NCBI GenBank assembly: GCA_930367205.1
Contig: OV884011.1
Location: 93,233,474 to 93,297,473 of the forward strand
Source of the DNA: Acanthosoma haemorrhoidale
Taxonomy: Eukaryota; Arthropoda; Insecta; Hemiptera; Acanthosomatidae
DNA length: 64,000 nucleotides
Direction: 5' to 3'
The position numbers were made by a program, and so were the translations under genes. This document shows positions 45,766 through 56,361 of the stretch, piece after piece (the stretch's first letter is position 1; each line of letters begins with the position of its first letter). The notes beneath the pieces were generated by a model, which was given only the letters and a program-made list of their open reading frames with translations, was not told where the DNA came from and ran no database searches.

Positions 45766-47800
45766 TGCCGAGAGTCGGCAGATTGAGTGGGGTCCGTTAG
45801 AGAGCGGTACCATTGTACAGTACTCAGGCTACTTTGTTAGAATCGGCGGGGTGCCAGCCGCAACTACAGTACAGTGTACCATGCGCCTTAGGGTCCACTA
45901 GGAGTTGTATCATGAGGCCTCTGTCAACAGAGTTGAACAAAACATTAAAATTACTCAGAATAAAATTCAAAACTAGAAAATGAGTTGCTTAACCAGTTGT
46001 TTATAATGTGCACAATTAGACATGACTAATGGTCAAAACGGGTCAGCTGGTGTTTCCTAAATTCGATACATTGGAAGTCAGGAAAAGTAGCGGAGATATT
46101 ACAACTGAAGTCGGAAATAGGATAGAGCAAGCTCGTATAGCAAATGTGAGAGTGTAGAAGGTGGCCTTTTATAGTTAGGACATGCCTTTTACACTATTAT
46201 GAATTCTCCATTATGTTCTGCTCTTCACTGCGTGGTATAAAAATTAAATTTACAGAATTGCGAAGAATGTCAATAACGTCTAATTGAAGGACCAAAGATA
46301 ATAATAATAAAAAGAAAGCCATCAAAATATTTTGTAAATGTTGAGAAAATATAAATGTGACGCAGATCCATGAAAATATTTTTGGTGCAAACAGAGTGAA
46401 TATGTCCAATATGATGACTGAATTTTCGAAAAGACATTTTACATTGAGAATGAACAGAATTTAAACACGGGTATAGATTATTTTTTCAACCGTTAGAAGT
46501 TATCTTTATGATTATTAGCCACTGCGCACTGGAGTTTAATATAACTGACAAGAGTCACTGAAAAGAGCACAAGGAAAATTATCAAGGATGTAAAAAAAAG
46601 ATGATTAAGAAGAAACCACTACTTCAGTAGTAGTGCTAATCTAGCAGTAATGTAGTATAAAGCAGGAACGCCTCAATGGATCTCCCTCATCCTTCATTCT
46701 CCTTTGCTGGGGAGCTGACATTCACGCAGATAATTTTGGGGATGCCTGGGCTTTGTGCATAAGTTCACTTTAGTAACATAAGTATATTGAATTACTGGAG
46801 GGATGAGGGAGTGAATTAATTATTGCATACACCGCACGAATGAGAACATTTATCACAAATGCACATTAGCACTGTTATACTTTTTTTGGGGGATTTTTTC
46901 AGAAGTGGCTCTCACATGAAGACGAAAGGAAGGTGAAATGGGTAATTTGAATTATGTAACCCCTATTCATGTATATAACCTAAAAATCAAACAACTATCT
47001 GACCTATCTACGAATTTCACATGTCCAGTACACACGAGTTGTCGGCCTCAGTTGTAATCTGAACGGTTCTAGGTCAACTCTACGCTCATAAACAAGATCT
47101 TCCCCATATGCTATGTCAATGTATGACTGTCAGCATTAAAAACATTGTCCATTAGTAAAATTACAATCATAATTAGATAAAAATATTAAATTTTCAAGTA
47201 AATATTCGACTGTATACATATAATCTGTTATCAGGCTAATCTAGGATAATTTGACGCGTTATTCATGTTCGAAAGTCCCATATGTCATTATACAAAATAG
47301 TCGTTTTGGTGGCTTCCACAATTTTTTACGTTAAAATTTCAAAATAATTAAAGCATAAAGAATATTTCTGCTGTTTCAACTTTCGAAACCAGTCTAGTTA
47401 TTATGAGAAATTCTAAAAACAAACAAACTGGACAGAGATAAAATGGTGTTTAGATTTTAGGGAATCGTCACAGTTCATATTATGAATGCGATCGACCATT
47501 TCTTGACACAAAGCTGCACTCCACCTTACAAATTCAACTAAAGGATCAAGAATTGAAATATATATAAGTGAGAGTGTATGTATTTGTTTTCCCTTAACCC
47601 CTTATTTTATTTTATAATTAAATATATTCAAAATATATTGAGCTAAGAATGGCTTATTTTACTGCATGCCATCCATTTTAAGAAGTTTTTATGAAAAAAA
47701 TACATCTATCCTTTTATTCTTAAACTCAATAGAACGTAAATGGACTAGGTAATGCGGTTCACCTTCAGGCTACATATAGGTTCCTAAAAATATCTTACGA
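45766..47800. other. No recognisable gene
   Basis: 46830-46880 has blocks ('gaatgagaacatttatcaca') like the family 1 LINE 3' UTR, possibly a very old copy. The rest is AT-rich and unassigned. Confidence 0.35.
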
Positions 47801-47975
47801 CTAACTTAACACTGAAGTGTTCCCACCTCGACTACCTGCTGCCATCGATGGGGAAACGGAGGTAGGGCTATCGTGTTGAACAAAGGTCAGAAATTGCAGC
47901 GAGTCAAAGAATTTTATGTTTTTAACGACGAATGAACTCATCCACCGTAGGCAGCTCAAAGTACAACTGAAATAA
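47801..47975 (-). pseudogene. LINE family 2, decayed C-terminal fragment
   Basis: The minus strand reads ELPTVDEFIRR, then shifts frame to KNIKFFDSLQFLTF and ends PTSVSPSMAAGSRGGN. This is the same tail as at 31.9 kb (ELPTVNEFIQRRHIKFFDSL ... PPSMAG). The plus-strand landmark is 'ctgccatcgatggggaaacg'. No duplication or poly(A) detected; an old fragment. Confidence 0.75.
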
Positions 47976-48336
47976 ATGAAAGTCACACATGCAAACAGCA
48001 CCTGTCTTGTAACGAGGCAATGTATATCAATGTTTTTTCAGATACCTCCCTCACTTATATAACCCTAGAAATTCAAATTATGAAGGATAATATTGAACAG
48101 TATCATTATGTAATTGAGATAGTTGGCGCTGGTCATCCTCAAAAATATGTCGGTTGGTCATAGGACAGAGGACGAAATCGGCGTGGCGTGCCTTTAGTAG
48201 AAGCATGTTTGAACAGTTTATTAAATTAAACAAACCTCTAAAATACGAACATTCGAAACAAACAAATATAATGAATTGAAGGAGAGCGCTTCACTAACCA
48301 CAAGTACCAAATCGTGAGGGAAGCAATCCCACTTAC

Positions 48337-48435
48337 CAATAGCCGTAGTTCCTGAAGGATCTAACACAAATCCCGATTCGAGGCTTACCTCCTCTACTTT
48401 ATCTATCTTAGAGTTTCTATATCTAGCCGCTCTTC
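48337..48435 (-). CDS. Candidate 99 bp host exon, phase-matched to the Sec14 exon
   Basis: Minus strand: acceptor 'tagtaatgtacag' ending at 48436, and a near-consensus donor ATTG|gtaagt with GT at 48336-48335. Between them the frame encodes ARYRNSKIDKVEEVSLESGF followed by VLDPSGTTAI. It enters with one base and leaves with one base of a codon. The Sec14 exon at 17716-17896 needs exactly one incoming base, and joining the two would form a Gly codon, so they could be consecutive exons of one minus-strand RhoGEF gene with an intron of about 30 kb. Alternatives: an unrelated exon (the DPSG string also occurs before S1 of cyclic-nucleotide-gated channels) or chance, since the reading stays open past the donor to about 48235. 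No homologue is recalled with certainty. Confidence 0.4.
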
Positions 48436-48439
48436 CTGT

Positions 48440-51400
48440 ACATTACTAGAAACCCCTCGGTAATCTTTAAGAATGTTCATCCTTTTAACCGTAAACTTTA
48501 CACAACCAGTTGCAGAGCGGCTTCGTTATAACAAAGATTAATAAAATGAATAATTAACTAACTTTCTTTCAGTTTAACCTGATAAAAATATGATACATCA
48601 GTTGAACTAACCTGTGTTTATGAAAGATATATATAATCGGACCTAAGATAACACAAAATAAAAGAGCAAGATCGAATTTTTTAACGATTATGAAAAGTTA
48701 CTTGGTAGTTTTTACCAATATTTAGAGCCAAGAAAATACAAGAAAAAATAAAGTCAATTTTTTTAAGCCATCTCGATCGGGAAAAATGGGCTTCCAAATA
48801 CATTGAGAAAAAGTGAAATTAATGTATCGATATTGGCTAGAACAGCATTCCAAGTAATTTATATTTATAATAAATGGGAGATACCTGTCCATTAGTATTT
48901 TAGAATAATTTTCGCCACTGTCCTTCGGTATGAATATCTTTATTAAGTTTTCACATCTCACATTGTGACATGACATTGCGATAATAAGCATGTCCATGTT
49001 GTGCCGTTCCGCATTAACATAACAATAACAAACATTAAAACAGATTAATAAATTAATGTCGTCCATAAAAAAAAATTAGACTATCCAATCCTGGATATAT
49101 AGAGGCATTACTTCATTTATCTATTTTAATATTTATTATTGCTAGATAAAAAGTTTGTACCTTCCTGAAGTCGGTGAGTGAGCCGAAAATACATTTTCCA
49201 AAATTTTCTTTCAATAGTTCAATTGAAAACATGTTAATTTTGTGGAATTGAGCATGATTTTGTCACATTGTTTCGAGGTGGTAGTCGGTAATCGTTCTTG
49301 AAAATTCGGCAACTTTTTATTTTCATTCTGTACCATTCGAAAAAAATTTAATAGTTTCTAAAACTTATTTTTCGTTTAAGTTTTTTATTTTTTTTTAAAA
49401 TACTTGGTTTTGAATGTAATCTTTACACCTAGACGGCAATTTAGACGGCGTTCTGGATTGTTCAGGAAAATGGTTATTGGTTGAGAGGCATTCGTTAAAT
49501 TTATATCCAGCGTGATCCGCCCGGGACCAGTACGTATTTTCGTCCGTAAGGATGTTCGAACAAGTTGTAGGTATTAGCGTATACTAAAACTGGAGATAGC
49601 TCTTAACGTCTGTCGAAGTTAACAACAACCGTATTGAAGAAAAATTATTGATTAACGGAGAACAAATATTACAAAACTTCTTTCGGGGAATTCTCGGAAG
49701 ACGCCCAGGGGGGCCTAAATAAAATCTTTTGTCATGCAAAATCCCGAAAAACGAACAGGATTTCAACTAACAAAGATATTCTAAATAATCTCTTGATTAG
49801 GTCTTGTCCATTATTTCTAATTTGAAACCTCAAAAGTTCCAAAAACTCAACACATAAAGGCTCATGTGTTACTAGAAACTCGGAGACTGCTCAAAGTTCC
49901 TCATGTTTCTGAATAACAAGACGATGAGTTTTCGACAGACTTCAAAGAACTTCCTGAAGGAGATAGAAGGATAGACGATGAACATTTGCTGAATTGTATC
50001 GATGGCCCTGGTCTCATCATAGAAGAGGGAAATGAGGAGTTAAACATGATGAATTTAGATTTTAAAAAATATGTATACATATTTTTTTATGTGATTTCAG
50101 TTGTAGGTACTGAATTAACTTTTTTTTTTGTTAGTGATTTGTTACATTATTATTTCTTATAATTGTATTCCGTGTGCTATTATTTTTCCCTTCTTAGATG
50201 CAATGCTAAAATTTTATTGTTCATTTCAGTGATTCAATAAGATATTTTCTAGATTTTCCGCCTATTGGCAGATTTTCAGCTAAAATTAGTAAAGAAAACT
50301 ATTTTTATTTTTAATTGAAGAACAACTAAAACTCTGTATAAAATACCTGATGATCAGCCAATGATTTGCCAGAATTAAAACACATTCCTGTCTAAAACTT
50401 TCAAATTCAGAATTTAAACCATTAGAGTCCTGACAAGTAATGTTTTGGTGCTGATAACTCAATCTCATTAACAACTCATTGAAAAAGGCTTTAGTATCCA
50501 TAAGAAAAATTAACATTAATTAATATAATAGGCGCTTAATATAATGATAAATGTGGGAAATTATGGTAAAGAAATTACAAACCAGAAAAAATAAATTAAT
50601 TTTAAATACAAAATTTTAAAACTTAAGTCAACTTTTTATTTAGGTTTAGAGAACTTAAGTTACCAATCAGACGTTTTTTTTTTAAACAATGCTAAATAAA
50701 TTTAAGAGGTAAATGAGTTACCTCTTAAACAGTTAACTTTCAGAATCAAATCAGGTATCCCCTCTAGCTTACATCCTACATCACATATAGTATGTCAAAA
50801 TTAAACAATAAAAATCACAAGTACTTAGTAACTTCCCAAATTTAAGACTCTCAGTTTATAAACCTTTAAAATACAGGAAAGCAAAACTTTATATTCGGTT
50901 TATATTTATTAATATTTGGCCTTAGTTGAAACTATATATATATTTGTACCAGATCGAAAAAAAAAAATGTACATAAAATCGAAAGTAAATTGATTTAAAG
51001 GGTTTAAAGTGGGTTGATTAAATAAAGTATATAAAAAATATAAATCAGCAAACGAGGAAAAGTACTAAAGATAAAAAAAGAAACTGGGAGAGTATCTTTT
51101 ATAAATCTTAATTAGTTTCTATTTTAAATTTATGAGTTCGAAAAGAACTGCTACAGTCGACATGAAGGGCAGTCTTTATATAGAATTCCCGAAGGGCGTA
51201 AATGCCAAGTACAACACTCGGTTTCTAAGGGTGTTTCTTATTAGAGGAGTCGTTAGTATTTTAGATCCCGCGGCTTAAAAGGCCCCTTCCTTCAGCAAGA
51301 CAACTACCAAACTCAGCTTTCCTTCAAAGCGTTCCTGAGGAGGTGTTGTGTCAACTGTTTCACTTCAATAGTTGTTTTGTTTGTTGTTTTTTTTTGTCAC

Positions 51401-51726
51401 GGGAGAAAGAGAACTAATTTGACTTAAAGAGTTTATTTCTTTATTTTCTTTCATGTACATGAGATCATTACATATAGCTGGCCGAAACCAAAGCTCCTCT
51501 AAGCTAAAACCAAAAAATAATTAACACGTAAAACTTAAAAAAAAACACCACTCATTTATGAGTAGGAAACCCAATAAAAAACTATAAATTGAATGCCTTT
51601 ATGTTACGTTGTCCTGGTTGAAACATAAGCACAGCAAGTTTTACTAAATTATTGTTGCTACTCTTACCATTTTCAAGAAACCTTTGTTACGCGCTTGACT
51701 GAACCCCAAGATTAGTTCTTGAATGA
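48440..51726. other. AT-rich DNA, no recognisable gene
   Basis: The minus-strand 114-codon frame 48722-49066 has no signature. Many T/A runs. Nothing else recognised. Confidence 0.4.
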
Positions 51727-54225
51727 ACAGCTCATGCAGGTACCGCTGTCATTGTCCATAACTCCATATCCCACCACATAGCTCCTCTGGTGGCACATGA
51801 TTTCCTTCAATCCACTGCAGTGTCAATCACCACCTTCACTTTTCCCCTTACACTAGCATCAGTGTACTGCCCTCCCAATAAATCCATTTCCGACTCCCAA
51901 TTCATCTCCTTTCTAGACTCCATAGGACATCGTTTCCTTGTGGGTGGGGACTTTAATGCGAAGCACCAACACTGGGGGTCAAGATCCACTAATACACGAG
52001 GACGTGCTTTGCTGTCTGCACTCACACGGAAACATTGCTCCACTATCACTCCTGACACAGCCACCTATTGGCCATCTGATCTCAACCGAAATCCTGATCT
52101 CCTTGACTTCTTTTTTTACAATAATTTAGGAACACTTAACTATTCACTCACGCGCCTCGATGACCTCTCCTCTGATCATAGTCCTTTATTATTAACCATT
52201 TCCCTAAGACCAATTCACAAACTGCCTCCTCCTTCATTTATTAGGGGCCCAGTTGACTGGGACCACTTCCGCCAGCTTCTTACGGAGTCCGTAAACCTCA
52301 AATTGTCCCTGAAAACATCCCAAGACCTAGACGATGCAGTGCATTCTTTCACTACTCTGGTCCAGAGGTCGGCTTGGGAGGCATCGTCACCCCATCGTCA
52401 CCCAAAAATCCATAATCATAATCGTTTACCTCAGCATCTCAAAGACCTAATCCAATCCAAACGCCGCTCCAGAACAGTGTGGCAAAGATCCCGACATCCT
52501 GCTGATCGCCGCTCGTACAATCAGTACTGCCGATTGGTAAAGCGGCGATTGGCATCCTTCCGTTCCGATTCTTTCAATTCCTACCTCTCCTCTCTGTCTA
52601 CCAGGGATAACTCGTTGTGGAATGTAACCAAAAAAATCCTAAAGTATCAACCTGTTTCACATCCACTCCGTCGTGATGATGGGTCCTGGGCGGCTTCGGA
52701 TGGGGATAGGTCGGAGGAATTTGCTCTGCATCTTACCCATACTTTCACACCTCACCTTTCTCATCAAAGCCATACTCACAGCACAACTGTGGAAGATTTC
52801 CTCACTTCACCTATTCCTCTCTCTCTTCCACCAAAAGCCGTTAATCCCTCTGAGGTCAAATACCTTCTGAAAAACTTACCTTACCGAAAATCCCCTGGAT
52901 ATGATCTCCTTACTCCTCAAATTCTCAAACAGCTTCCTCCTAAAGCCATAATCTTTTTAACCTATATATACAATTGCATTATCCGAACGACGCACTTTCC
53001 TCTACTCTGGAAACATTCCATTATTGTCCTATTCGCCAAACCCGGTAAACCACCCAATGAAGCCTCATCTTACCGTCCAATTAGCCTACTCCCTATCCTC
53101 TCAAAAATATTTGAGAAACTCCTACTAAAACGTCTACTTCCCATTGTTGAATCCAAAAACCTTTTTCCCACACACCAGTTTGGTTTCCGCCAACGACATT
53201 CCACTGCTCAACAAGGCCTTCGCGTTGTTGATCACATCTCCTCAGCCCTTGAAACCAAACAGTATTGCACTGCTGCCTTTCTCGATATAGCTCAAGCTTT
53301 TGACAGGGTTTGGCACGCAGGTTTGCTCTACAAGCTCAAAAGATATTTATCACAGACCCTTTTCCTAATCCTACAGTCCTACCTTTCAAACCGCTTCTTC
53401 CAAGTCCGCTGTGGTTTAGAATACTCTAACTACTATCCCATAAGTGCAGGAGTTCCACAGGGCAGTGTCCTGGGCCCCATCCTCTATAACCTATACACCG
53501 CTGATGCCCCCTCTACTCCCAATACCTTCTTGGCCACATTTGCAGATGACACTGCAGTCTTGTCATCCCACCCAGACCCCGACATAGCATCCCATAACCT
53601 TCAAAAACACCTTGACGAGATCGAGTATTGGTGCAATCAATGGCGGATCAAAGTTAATGAAGCAAAATGCTCCCACATTACCTTCACCCTTTGTCGCAAG
53701 TCTTGTCCACTAGTTTATTTTAATTCTATTCCTCTCCCTGTATCCGAGACAGTACGGTACTTAGGCTTCCATCTTGACAAACGACTGACCTGGAACCCAC
53801 ATACGAGACTAAAAAGACAAGAACTAAACAGACGCATTGGACAACTGTACAGACTACTTCAAAGGACATCCCATCTCTCAATAGAAAATAAACTACTAAT
53901 CTACAAAGTTATACTTAAACCAATCTGGACATACGGAATAGAGCTATGGGGGACAGCAAAAAAGTCGAACATCAAGCGTATCCAATCCTTTCAATCAAAA
54001 GTCCTGAGAACAATAGTAAATGCCCCTTATTATGTCAGCAACAAAACCCTTCATAACGACCTTAACATACCCTACATTCTAGAACTCATCCCTTCCAAGT
54101 TTATGAAATTCCACAGTAGCCTTTCCAACCACCCTAATCCTGTAGCACAGTCATTGCACTGCGCCACTCATCCCTATAACCCTCCTCGGAGATTGAAACG
54201 GCAGTGGCCTCGTGACCTGCTATAA
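51727..54225 (+). CDS. LINE ORF2: partial endonuclease plus reverse transcriptase
   Basis: Open for about 830 codons with no natural start, because the 5' end is cut off. Numbering below counts from the GTG at 51790. The AP-like endonuclease keeps SVYCPPN (24-30), GDFNAKHQHWGS (53-64) and SSDHSPLLL (127-135), but the N-terminal catalytic part (the N and the QE motif) is missing, so nicking activity should be lost. The RT has SSYRPISLLPILSKIFEKLL (427-446), HQFGFRQRHSTA (462-473), the catalytic Asp block AAFLDIAQAFDRVWH (495-509), GVPQGSVLGPILYNLYT (554-570) and FADDTAV (584-590). YLGFHLDKRLTW (657-668) and a connection domain ending in NPPRRLKRQWPRDLL follow. The order fits the Jockey clade. 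Reverse transcription machinery looks intact, but without a promoter or gag-like ORF1 it is not autonomous. Confidence 0.95.
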   Translation, partial: TAHAGTAVIVHNSISHHIAPLVAHDFLQSTAVSITTFTFPLTLASVYCPPNKSISDSQFISFLDSIGHRFLVGGDFNAKHQHWGSRSTNTRGRALLSALTRKHCSTITPDTATYWPSDLNRNPDLLDFFFYNNLGTLNYSLTRLDDLSSDHSPLLLTISLRPIHKLPPPSFIRGPVDWDHFRQLLTESVNLKLSLKTSQDLDDAVHSFTTLVQRSAWEASSPHRHPKIHNHNRLPQHLKDLIQSKRRSRTVWQRSRHPADRRSYNQYCRLVKRRLASFRSDSFNSYLSSLSTRDNSLWNVTKKILKYQPVSHPLRRDDGSWAASDGDRSEEFALHLTHTFTPHLSHQSHTHSTTVEDFLTSPIPLSLPPKAVNPSEVKYLLKNLPYRKSPGYDLLTPQILKQLPPKAIIFLTYIYNCIIRTTHFPLLWKHSIIVLFAKPGKPPNEASSYRPISLLPILSKIFEKLLLKRLLPIVESKNLFPTHQFGFRQRHSTAQQGLRVVDHISSALETKQYCTAAFLDIAQAFDRVWHAGLLYKLKRYLSQTLFLILQSYLSNRFFQVRCGLEYSNYYPISAGVPQGSVLGPILYNLYTADAPSTPNTFLATFADDTAVLSSHPDPDIASHNLQKHLDEIEYWCNQWRIKVNEAKCSHITFTLCRKSCPLVYFNSIPLPVSETVRYLGFHLDKRLTWNPHTRLKRQELNRRIGQLYRLLQRTSHLSIENKLLIYKVILKPIWTYGIELWGTAKKSNIKRIQSFQSKVLRTIVNAPYYVSNKTLHNDLNIPYILELIPSKFMKFHSSLSNHPNPVAQSLHCATHPYNPPRRLKRQWPRDLL

Positions 54226-54486
54226 ACGCGTGACAGTGGGAGTCCTGGCAATGGCCAGTTTCTCCAATCATGTCCTGAGCGTCTGTGGCTCTCGCGCTCT
54301 TGGTCAGCCTCCACTGGCTAGTATCCGGTGACGCGGCTGACGGAGGAGCGTGGGGGACTTCCCAAGACTCCGCTTTCTCTTCGCGGTGGATTTGGGGGGT
54401 CTCTGGGCTGTCTGTAAATATTGTATGAATGAGCGAGTGAATGATGAACTGTAAATATGGTATGAATGAGAGCATTTATCTTAATT
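54226..54486 (+). other. LINE family 1 3' UTR
   Basis: GC-richer, roughly 260 base 3' UTR, with landmarks 'gtgacagtgggagtcctggc', 'gcggctgacggaggagcgtg' and 'ttgtatgaatgagcgagtga'. It recurs in the 7.7, 10.5, 13.0, 25.5 and 42.7 kb copies. Minus-strand frames over it are artefacts. Confidence 0.85.
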
Positions 54487-54985
54487 TCACAACAGTAGCA
54501 GAAACAAAATCAACATATCTTTATTCTTCGTCAATTGAACACTGAGTAGCCAGCTCGAACTCGTATCCTAAACTCTGGGCATTGACATCCAGAGGTTGGC
54601 TATCATGAACCATTGCAATTTGGCATCTTATTAACATATACTACCACAAGGAAGTCACTCACATAAATCAGACTTGGTGGGCCTGTTAATTTAATCAGAA
54701 GCAGTCATGCATGATTTATGTTAGGTTATTAATCACTAATGGATTACTAACCGGGGCCAACTGTTGCTCAGTCTCAAGTTCCCACCACCCCAATCATCGC
54801 CAAGTGCTGACGATATATTCAGGCAAGGGTGGAAAGTGTTAGCCAAAGATAGTCCTAAGTTAGTACATGTCGGATATTTGTGGAGACTTACTTATGGGAT
54901 ATACTTCACAATTGGGATATAAGAATCCATTCATCCTTGTAATTAATTCATACCAACATACATACAATATTTATTTACACATTCT
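54487..54985. other. No recognisable gene
   Basis: Nothing recognised. Confidence 0.4.
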
Positions 54986-54989
54986 GTCC

Positions 54990-55346
54990 ATCTTTTTGTC
55001 CAGATGAATGCCTAGGGATTTATCAGTATTGGACACGAACCACGACCAATTAAAAGATGACGGAGGGACAGAAAGATTAAATGTGTTTTGCATGCATTCT
55101 TGTTATACAATGATTATGCTTTGTTTTTCACTCATTGATCTTAATACACCTTTGGTTCCCCCAGTTCTCAAACTCAATGCGGCGATTCCTAGGGTTGTTT
55201 GATGCAGTTAGAAAATCAAGATGAAACAAAACGAATGATACATCAGGAAAGGGTGCAAGTAAGGTACAAGGAGTAACAGGAATAGGAGAAGTATGTAGGA
55301 TGTAAAGAACAGGTCCAAAGAGGTTTTTCACTAAAATAATAATCAC
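54990..55346 (-). pseudogene. LINE RT fragment with ruined active site
   Basis: Minus strand 55330-55128 reads GPVLYILHTSPIPVTPCTLL, then APFPDVS where FADD is expected, then NWGNQRCIKINE. In another frame further on (to about 54998) it reads SLGIHLDKKM. Aligned to the 51.7 kb ORF2 these are the GPILYNLYT, FADD, QWRIKVNE and YLGFHLDKR blocks. The catalytic Asp pair is lost and at least one frameshift separates the two parts. Old copy of a related Jockey-type LINE. Confidence 0.85.
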
Positions 55347-55830
55347 GAATGTTCTTTATTTTGTGCATTTGTGAACATTTACCCATTCATGGAAGCTTTA
55401 GTCAAGGTATCCTATAAGGTACCAAAGGATTTTGAACAGAAGAGAAAATGGGCTATCATCTAATGATTCCACCCCCCCAAAAATGCAATTCGGTAATTAA
55501 TACAACACATGACAGTTCTTTTGAATCAGTAACTATCAATATACTTCAGTAGATTTTTTCTAAAATATGTACGGAAACGAAGTAGCATTGTCTATATAGG
55601 GAATCGAACCCGAGGCCATTTGCCAAAGAAGTAGTCATATGGTAGTAGTTATATGGCCCATGAAACGCTAAAAAACTTTCAATTCTATCCTAATTAAAAT
55701 GATTACGTAAAATTATTATGACTAGCTGTCGCTATTATGCGTATGAATAATGCAGGGGTATGTACAGTACAGACGTGGCAGAGAAATATCAGATCGTCGA
55801 GCTAGCCTTTAAAAATTATTAAAGTCAAAT
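55347..55830. other. No recognisable gene; B-box-like site at 55605-55620
   Basis: Minus strand 'cctcgggttcgattccctat' is a good tRNA B box, but no A box was found, so it may be a SINE remnant. Confidence 0.4.
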
Positions 55831-56361
55831 GTATACAGAGTGTAAAAAAAAAAAAAAGTTTACTCTGTGTAACGGGTCATAACTTTCCGGTTTTTTTTTT
55901 CTTTTCAAAGTTGTGATGGGACTAATTGGAAATTATGAGTGGACCAAGATTAACTTTTGAAAAAATAAGAGTTATTTCACAATGCTATCGGATGTATGAA
56001 AATGTAGCATAAGTACAAAGACAATATCGCAGGGAGTTTCAGGCAGACCCACCTACGTGGCTTAATGAATCGGATAAAAGGAAAGTTTGAAACAAATGGA
56101 ACTGTTCAGGTTGGAAGGCCGCAATTGAGCAACAATGAGCCACAACACCAAATGAAATGTTTTTTGCGGTTTCTAAATCAATAGTAAACCTTTATAAACA
56201 GTTTATTGCCCAGAACGGCAATAATTTTTAATGTCTGCGGAAGGAGAATATATACATTTTATGTAGATTCTTTTGCAATTTAATATCAATTATATGTGAA
56301 TAAAGCCTGAAGTTATAATCATTTAAAATGTGCATACATTTTTTTTGGGACACCATGCATT
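55831..56361 (+). mobile_element. Mariner-like DNA transposon remnant, internally deleted
   Basis: The left end 'gtatacagagtgtaaaaaaa' and the complement of the right end 'atgcatggtgtcccaaaaaa' form inverted termini of the ACAG(G)GTGTCCCAAAA type, next to TA. Inside, decayed plus-strand codons read LTFEKIRVISQCYRMYEN, then VQRQYRREFQADPPTWL and after a shift RIKGKFETNGTVQVGRP. This is the N-terminal helix-turn-helix region of a mariner/DUF4817-type transposase. The catalytic core is missing: about 530 bases where a full element needs over 1.2 kb. Confidence 0.75.

Larger units (their letters stand above)
51727..54486 (+). mobile_element. Jockey-like LINE family 1, longest copy, truncated at both ends
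   Basis: Contains the C-terminal part of the endonuclease, the full RT and connection domain, and most of the 3' UTR. The 5' break is at about 51727-51733, inside the endonuclease. The 3' side stops at '...atttatcttaatt' (54486). The last roughly 50 bases present in other copies ('acttattgcct...aataaagg') are absent and no poly(A) follows. No target-site duplication found. The coding part is uninterrupted, so the copy is young despite its ends. Confidence 0.92.

Noticed and set aside
48722..49066. 114-codon minus-strand frame as a gene
   Set aside because: AT-driven Asn/Ile/Tyr/Cys-rich translation with no motif.
54134..54475. 113-codon minus frame over the LINE 3' UTR
   Set aside because: The same frame shows up in reverse at 25.5 kb only because the 3' UTR is repeated; it lies antisense to a LINE and has no motif.
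55596..55625. tRNA gene (minus)
   Set aside because: Good B box but no A box or cloverleaf.
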